From assembly GCA_021797385.1 (NCBI GenBank), contig JAJZZW010000077.1:1-8402 (forward strand): a stretch of 8,402 nt of DNA. The letters run 5' to 3'. This stretch comes from Thermoplasmata archaeon (GTDB lineage: Archaea; Thermoplasmatota; Thermoplasmata; Thermoplasmatales; Thermoplasmataceae). A model generated the notes under the pieces. The model did not search any database, was not told the origin of the DNA, and saw nothing but the letters and a program-made list of their open reading frames with translations. Of the stretch, positions 5,116 to 8,402 are shown one piece after another (the first letter of the stretch is position 1; the number at the start of each line of letters is the position of its first letter). The translations under genes and the position numbers were made by a program.

Positions 5116-6510
5116 TTACTGATTTTTTTCACGTCCCTTGATTATTTCTTTTTTACAGCTGCAAAGTGAAAAATCGCAGGATTTTATTGCGAATTCTGGG
5201 CAAAGGTCTAGATTATCCGGATTCCTCGTTGCAACTGCCTCTCTTATTTCCGAAATAGCTCTATTGCAAATGTTTATAATTTTATCTGTGTCAAAATAAA
5301 TATCTCTTGCAACAACAATATTGCCGAGCCTGGGATACACTATTATTAAAACTCCCTCCCTCCTATTTCTCCTTGCACACATTATTGCCAACTCTGAATA
5401 GTATGTATCAGGTAATCTGCCGGGATAGATAGAATTGTTAATTTTGAGCAAATAGGGAACTATGGAATTTTCATCATACATATTTTTAATAATATACTTG
5501 TCATCCCCGTAAAGCGGAAGCTTTGAAATCTTGTTTATTTCAGAAATCTCACTCCCGCTTGCGCTGAGTGCTGATCCGTTTATGGAATCTATCATAAAGA
5601 ATTTAATATTGTTTTTTTCATAGTATGAGGAGGGTATAGATGCACCGGTATCAGAATGCCTGGAATCTCCGATGATTTTATGGTAATACTTTCTCGGGTA
5701 GATAAGATCATAAAATCTCAGGTCTAAATTCACTGTATCTCCTGCATATATGGATGAAAGAAGAGATTCCATTTCATTATCCTCAACAATGGTTGCCACA
5801 TTTCTTGCCCATGAGGATTCTACCGGCCGCAATGAATGACACATACAAACGCCAGCCTCGGAAAACTGGCACCCATATCCGAAGTATGAACATCTGGGAA
5901 AATCACTTATATCTCCGTTCTCTATTCCTCTTTTTATTAGTGAAAATCTGAATACCATTTCATTTTCTATTGCACCAAGGTCTTTAATGGATATACGGTA
6001 AACGTGGAATTTGCCTTCGGTAAAAAATACAAGGAAATTATCCTGCGTAAAATTTCGATTCATTGCTGCATAGAAAAGCAACTGCTCTAGATCCGAACGG
6101 TAAATGCTGTATAAATTTTCAATGCTTACTCTGTCAACATTTTTAGTTTTAAATTCTACAATTGAATCATAAATCATGAAATCAGCCCTGCCAACAACAT
6201 TCAAACCCATCTGTGTTGCAGTAAGAATAATTTCAGAACCTGAAAATCCAGTTATACGTTCAAACCACTGCCTGGCCAGAAAGTGCACTTCTTCCCCGTA
6301 CTTCATTCTTGAATTCAGGCTTTCAGGTATGGCAATATCCGGATATTGCCTGGAAAAGTATGAATGCACCGGGTTTATCAAATCAGTTACATATAGATAA
6401 TCAGGAGCTGTAAAGCTTTTTATTTTTATTCTATCTTCCAGTATTTTAGAAATATAGGTATCATCCTCCTCACTTATAATTGATGATTTTATATCCTGTA
6501 AAAATGACAT
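5116..6510 (-). CDS. Cas4/RecB-like PD-(D/E)XK nuclease with a cysteine-bearing C-terminal half
   Basis: A 464-residue protein whose first half is a Cas4/Dna2/RecB-type nuclease. The active-site motifs appear in order: GEEVH (His76), GRADF (Asp110), VEFKTK (Glu119, Lys121) and the family's Q-x3-Y (Gln143, Tyr147). A cysteine cluster follows: C207, C214, C222 and C224. The opening YVTDLINPVHSYF (40-52) resembles the Cas4 N-terminal helix, but its usual iron-sulfur cysteine is absent. The second half (about 230-464) matches no domain I can name. It ends with a similar cysteine cluster (C437, C445, C450, C452) and looks like a degenerate repeat of the nuclease core. It is likely a DNA-processing enzyme with one or two iron-sulfur or zinc sites. 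There is no CRISPR array or cas gene nearby, so a repair role is as likely as a CRISPR one. A TATA-like box about 27 bases before the ATG suggests a leaderless mRNA. Confidence 0.78.
   Translation of the reverse strand: MSFLQDIKSSIISEEDDTYISKILEDRIKIKSFTAPDYLYVTDLINPVHSYFSRQYPDIAIPESLNSRMKYGEEVHFLARQWFERITGFSGSEIILTATQMGLNVVGRADFMIYDSIVEFKTKNVDRVSIENLYSIYRSDLEQLLFYAAMNRNFTQDNFLVFFTEGKFHVYRISIKDLGAIENEMVFRFSLIKRGIENGDISDFPRCSYFGYGCQFSEAGVCMCHSLRPVESSWARNVATIVEDNEMESLLSSIYAGDTVNLDLRFYDLIYPRKYYHKIIGDSRHSDTGASIPSSYYEKNNIKFFMIDSINGSALSASGSEISEINKISKLPLYGDDKYIIKNMYDENSIVPYLLKINNSIYPGRLPDTYYSELAIMCARRNRREGVLIIVYPRLGNIVVARDIYFDTDKIINICNRAISEIREAVATRNPDNLDLCPEFAIKSCDFSLCSCKKEIIKGREKNQ
5123..5154 (+). 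terminator. T-tracts after fixX, inside the convergent gene
   Basis: Seven T residues at 5123-5129 and six at 5149-5154 follow the fixX stop on the plus strand. They lie within the 3' end of the convergent nuclease gene, so fixCX transcription would end over that gene's coding sequence. No hairpin is evident. Confidence 0.35.
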
Positions 6511-6530
6511 ATTTATATATCATAATCTGG

Positions 6531-6543
6531 TTAAATAAATTTT
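6531..6543 (-). promoter_or_regulatory. TATA box of the nuclease gene, leaderless
   Basis: The minus strand reads AAAATTTATTTAA, centred about 27 bases before the ATG at 6510. No Shine-Dalgarno sequence precedes the ATG. Confidence 0.45.
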
Positions 6544-6622
6544 GTCTATAGAAATCTTAAAGAGCGGATAAACGCGAAAAATCTATTCTACTTAGTATTA
6601 AATTTCGATGTGTTAACATCTA

Positions 6623-6632
6623 CTATATAAAC
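6623..6632 (+). promoter_or_regulatory. Additional TATA-like box upstream of the transporter
   Basis: CTATATAAAC is a good TATA match but lies about 108 bases before the transporter ATG. If active it would start transcription near 6653 and give the transporter a leader of about 80 bases containing the inverted repeats at 6682-6731. No gene begins at the expected leaderless position. Confidence 0.25.
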
Positions 6633-6681
6633 ATTTCAAAAATAGTTACTATAATACATATAAAAAAGTTATGTTGTATGG

Positions 6682-6723
6682 AATTGTTATATATGATTAT
6701 GGATATATTTAAATATAACAATT
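6682..6723. repeat. Eleven-base inverted repeat flanking the transporter TATA box
   Basis: AATTGTTATAT (6682-6692) and ATATAACAATT (6713-6723) are perfect inverted copies separated by 20 bases. A second pair, ATGGATA (6699-6705) and TATCCAT (6725-6731), is interleaved with them. TATGGA also recurs directly at 6677, 6698 and 6735, the first two exactly 21 bases apart. Arms of this length around a promoter suggest binding sites for a dimeric regulator, although AT-rich sequence produces some of this by chance. Confidence 0.45.
6704..6717 (+). promoter_or_regulatory. TATA box of the transporter, a perfect 14-base palindrome
   Basis: TATATTTAAATATA is its own reverse complement and is centred about 25 bases before the ATG at 6736, the expected place for a leaderless archaeal transcript. 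It lies within the nested inverted repeats. Confidence 0.5.
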
Positions 6724-6735
6724 GTATCCATTTCT

Positions 6736-8153
6736 ATGGATGTTAATGAAAAACAGGCCTTGACAGGTAGAGTAGAACATTTTGGAGCTGAATCTGCAAA
6801 GGCAACTACATCACAGTTTTTTGGATTTTTGCTTGATGCGTTTGATTTGACAATGATACTAACAACTGCACCGATACTGGCATATGTTTTGCTGCCACCA
6901 TCGACTGCACTGCTTGGGACATTTACGATTATATTCGCATATTCGTTGACAATTATTTTCAGGCCGCTGGGATCGGCAATTTTGGTAACATGGGCGATAA
7001 AATAGGCAGGAAAAAGGATCTTATTATAACAATACTGGGATTGGGAATTGTCAGTACATTAACATCGGCATTGCCGACATATGCAAGTGTAGGTATATTT
7101 GCATTTGTTTTGTTTGTTATAATAAGAATGGGAGTCGGAACTTTTGCCGGTGGGGAATATGCTGCAGGCCATCCCTTCGTCATGGAGTGGACACCGCTGA
7201 GGTTTAGAGGATTGATAAGCGGCGTAGTTCAGGGAGGATTTTCATTTGGTGCATTATTAGCTGCAGCAATTGTTGCCATATTTACAGGTTATTTTGGTAT
7301 AGCAGCAATAAAAGCATATGCCTGAAGGTATTTATTTTTAACAACATTGATACCAGTTTTCATAGCATTAGTTGTAAGATTAACAATGAATGATACACCG
7401 GCATTTAATAATCTTAAAAAAGAGAAAAAAATAAGAAAAACTCCACTTACAGACCTTTTCAGGAAAGAATATAGAAAAGATTTCTTTCAGGTTATGATAT
7501 TTATGACCGGTATGTTTTTCTTTGCATATTCATTATTTGCTTTTGTTCCAACAATACTTGAATCAAAGCCGAGCATTCTATCATTTGGAAGTGCGACAAC
7601 AATATATACTTATTCCTTGGTTTCTGCGTTCATAGGGGCAATATTTTTCGGTGCACTTTCCCAGAAGGTGGGAAGAAGAAGATTACTATTAATCTGGTCA
7701 ATACTGACATTGATACTTGCGGTTCCGGCATTTTACGGAATATTTTACGGTGCAAAGACTGGAAATGTGATGTTAACATATATATCTGTCCTAACTGCAG
7801 GCTTCATAACACAGGCACCATGGGGCATAGTTCCTGTATACCTGTCAGAGAGATTCAAAACGTCCATGAGGTCCTCTGGAGTCGGCTTTGGCTATTCTTC
7901 TGGAATATTCATAGGTGGTTGGTTTTCCATATATGTGCCGTTGATGCACCAGTATTTGTTTTCATCAATAGATACACCCACAAATATATGGTTTTCAACT
8001 GCAGTACTGTTGATGATAGGTGCCGTAATAGTGGGTATAGGTCAGTATATAGGCCCTGAACCAAAAGGTACAAGGTTAACACCGGAAATATATACCGAAA
8101 ATATAGAAGAAAATAAACCAGTAGAAACTTCAACACTCTCTACTGAAGAGTAA
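6736..8153 (+). pseudogene. MFS transporter, metabolite:H+ symporter type, interrupted by a frameshift and a stop
   Basis: With two corrections this reads as a 472-residue, 12-helix major facilitator protein. It resembles the metabolite:proton symporter, sialate and carboxylate branches: LLDAFDLTM in helix 1, the loop 2-3 motif [25 protein letters not shown] in helix 4, [15 protein letters not shown] in helix 5, and SQKVGRRR between helices 8 and 9. The first break is in a run of four T at 6980-6983, where a fifth T restores [12 protein letters not shown]; without it the frame stops at 7003-7005. The second is TGA at 7323-7325 in AYA-stop-RYLF, where relatives have Trp-Arg before helix 6, so TGG became TGA. 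Everything else, including helices 7-12 and the acidic tail, is intact. It is either a young pseudogene or the result of sequence errors. The substrate cannot be told. Confidence 0.85.
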
Positions 8154-8169
8154 AAATATGTTAATTGAA

Positions 8170-8184
8170 AATAAAAATTTTATT
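8170..8184 (+). terminator. AT-rich palindrome and T-runs after the transporter
   Basis: AATAAAA (8170-8176) and TTTTATT (8178-8184) are inverted around a single A, and further T-rich sequence including TTTTT (8211-8215) follows. It is placed to end transporter transcription, but such AT-only palindromes are common in a genome of this composition. Confidence 0.3.
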
Positions 8185-8244
8185 ATTTCATTTATCACTT
8201 ATCTACTACATTTTTGTTACACCCTTCATTATACATTTAGATAA

Positions 8245-8255
8245 TTATATAAATA
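8245..8255 (+). promoter_or_regulatory. TATA-like box with no gene at the expected distance
   Basis: TTATATAAATA is a strong TATA match that would start transcription near 8275, inside the inverted repeat at 8261-8282. The next coding start is at 8351, so a transcript from here would have a leader of about 75 bases or be a small RNA. Confidence 0.3.
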
Positions 8256-8260
8256 AGGAA

Positions 8261-8282
8261 TAAGATATTATTTAGTATCTTA
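8261..8282. repeat. Seven-base inverted repeat, possible operator
   Basis: TAAGATA (8261-8267) and TATCTTA (8276-8282) are perfect inverted copies with an eight-base spacer. They begin five bases after the TATA-like box at 8245-8255 and cover the predicted start site, a position where a bound repressor would block initiation. Confidence 0.35.
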
Positions 8283-8318
8283 CCAGTTTCCAATACTTAA
8301 TCTTTGTCCTACCATGTC

Positions 8319-8328
8319 ATATTTATAG
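8319..8328 (+). promoter_or_regulatory. TATA box of the gene starting at 8351, leaderless
   Basis: ATATTTATAG is centred about 27 bases before the ATG at 8351, matching the spacing of the other leaderless promoters in the window. Confidence 0.45.
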
Positions 8329-8350
8329 AATGATTTAATTTTCAATTATT

Positions 8351-8402
8351 ATGAAAACAGTGAAGAAGATACTGAAAAAACCGGCAAATGAAATATCAGA
8401 AT
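8351..8402 (+). CDS. N-terminal fragment of an unidentified gene
   Basis: Seventeen codons are visible before the window ends: MKTVKKILKKPANEISE. There is no Shine-Dalgarno sequence, but a TATA-like box lies about 27 bases upstream, as in the other leaderless genes here, which supports this ATG. The spacing of Val-Lys-x-Ile-Leu, Lys-Lys-Pro and Ile-Ser resembles the opening of CBS-domain proteins, but the fragment is too short for that to be more than a hint. It is not obviously part of the transporter unit, from which it is separated by about 200 bases. Confidence 0.45.
   Translation, partial: MKTVKKILKKPANEISE

Noticed and set aside
5116..6510. CRISPR locus around the Cas4-like gene
   Set aside because: No direct-repeat array and no other cas gene can be seen in the window.
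6607..6620. GATGT-GTTA-ACATC hairpin as a regulatory element
   Set aside because: Five-base arms are too short to separate from chance, and nothing nearby gives it a role.
6671..6712. Thirteen-codon open frame from ATG 6671 as a leader peptide of the transporter
   Set aside because: It runs into the transporter TATA box and has no ribosome site; it is best explained by chance in AT-rich sequence.
6990..7325. Treating the three transporter pieces as separate genes
   Set aside because: They join into one 12-helix MFS protein across a one-base slip and a TGG-to-TGA change; the last piece lacks a natural start after the stop.
7314..7334. TGA in the transporter read as selenocysteine or tryptophan
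   Set aside because: TGA ends several normal genes here, relatives have Trp and not Sec, and no recoding structure is visible.

Overview
This window looks like a chromosomal segment of an AT-rich archaeon of the Thermoplasmata, most likely a Thermoplasmatales relative of the Ferroplasma/Acidiplasma kind. This rests on three things. It has the purely archaeal gene string rpl44e - rps27e - aIF2-alpha - nop10 - PAC2. TATA-like boxes lie about 25-27 bases before the first ATG of most transcription units, which implies leaderless mRNAs, while genes inside operons carry Shine-Dalgarno sites. It also has FixC/FixX-type respiratory proteins. The genus is an inference.

Layout. Positions 1-83 (minus) hold the N-terminus of a class I aminoacyl-tRNA synthetase, probably isoleucyl. 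Positions 144-461 (minus) hold a small basic protein of unknown function. A divergent promoter region follows, and then the translation/ribosome operon at 571-2733 (plus): L44e, S27e, aIF2-alpha, Nop10 (a 59-residue gene that is easily missed) and a PAC2-family proteasome-assembly chaperone homologue. A hairpin plus T-tract follows. A single unknown gene lies at 2863-3480, then fixC-fixX (3582-5113), a flavoprotein and ferredoxin pair that feeds electrons from electron-transfer flavoprotein to the quinone pool. Convergent to fixX, with two bases between the stops, is a 464-residue Cas4/RecB-like PD-(D/E)XK nuclease (5116-6510, minus). Divergent from it is an MFS transporter (6736-8153) broken by a one-base frameshift and an in-frame TGA. 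The window ends with the first 17 codons of another gene at 8351.

How the genes work together. The first operon joins ribosome structure, initiator-tRNA delivery, rRNA pseudouridylation and probably proteasome assembly. FixC and FixX should form one membrane-associated oxidoreductase; the partner ETF subunits (FixA/FixB) are not in the window. The nuclease has no CRISPR array or cas neighbours here. I see no tRNA, rRNA, insertion sequence or CRISPR array.

The points most worth checking are: the nuclease, whose C-terminal half looks like a degenerate second copy of its nuclease core with a second four-cysteine cluster; FixX, which lacks one cluster cysteine; the doubly interrupted transporter and its palindrome-rich promoter; and the HbYX-like C-terminus of the PAC2 protein.
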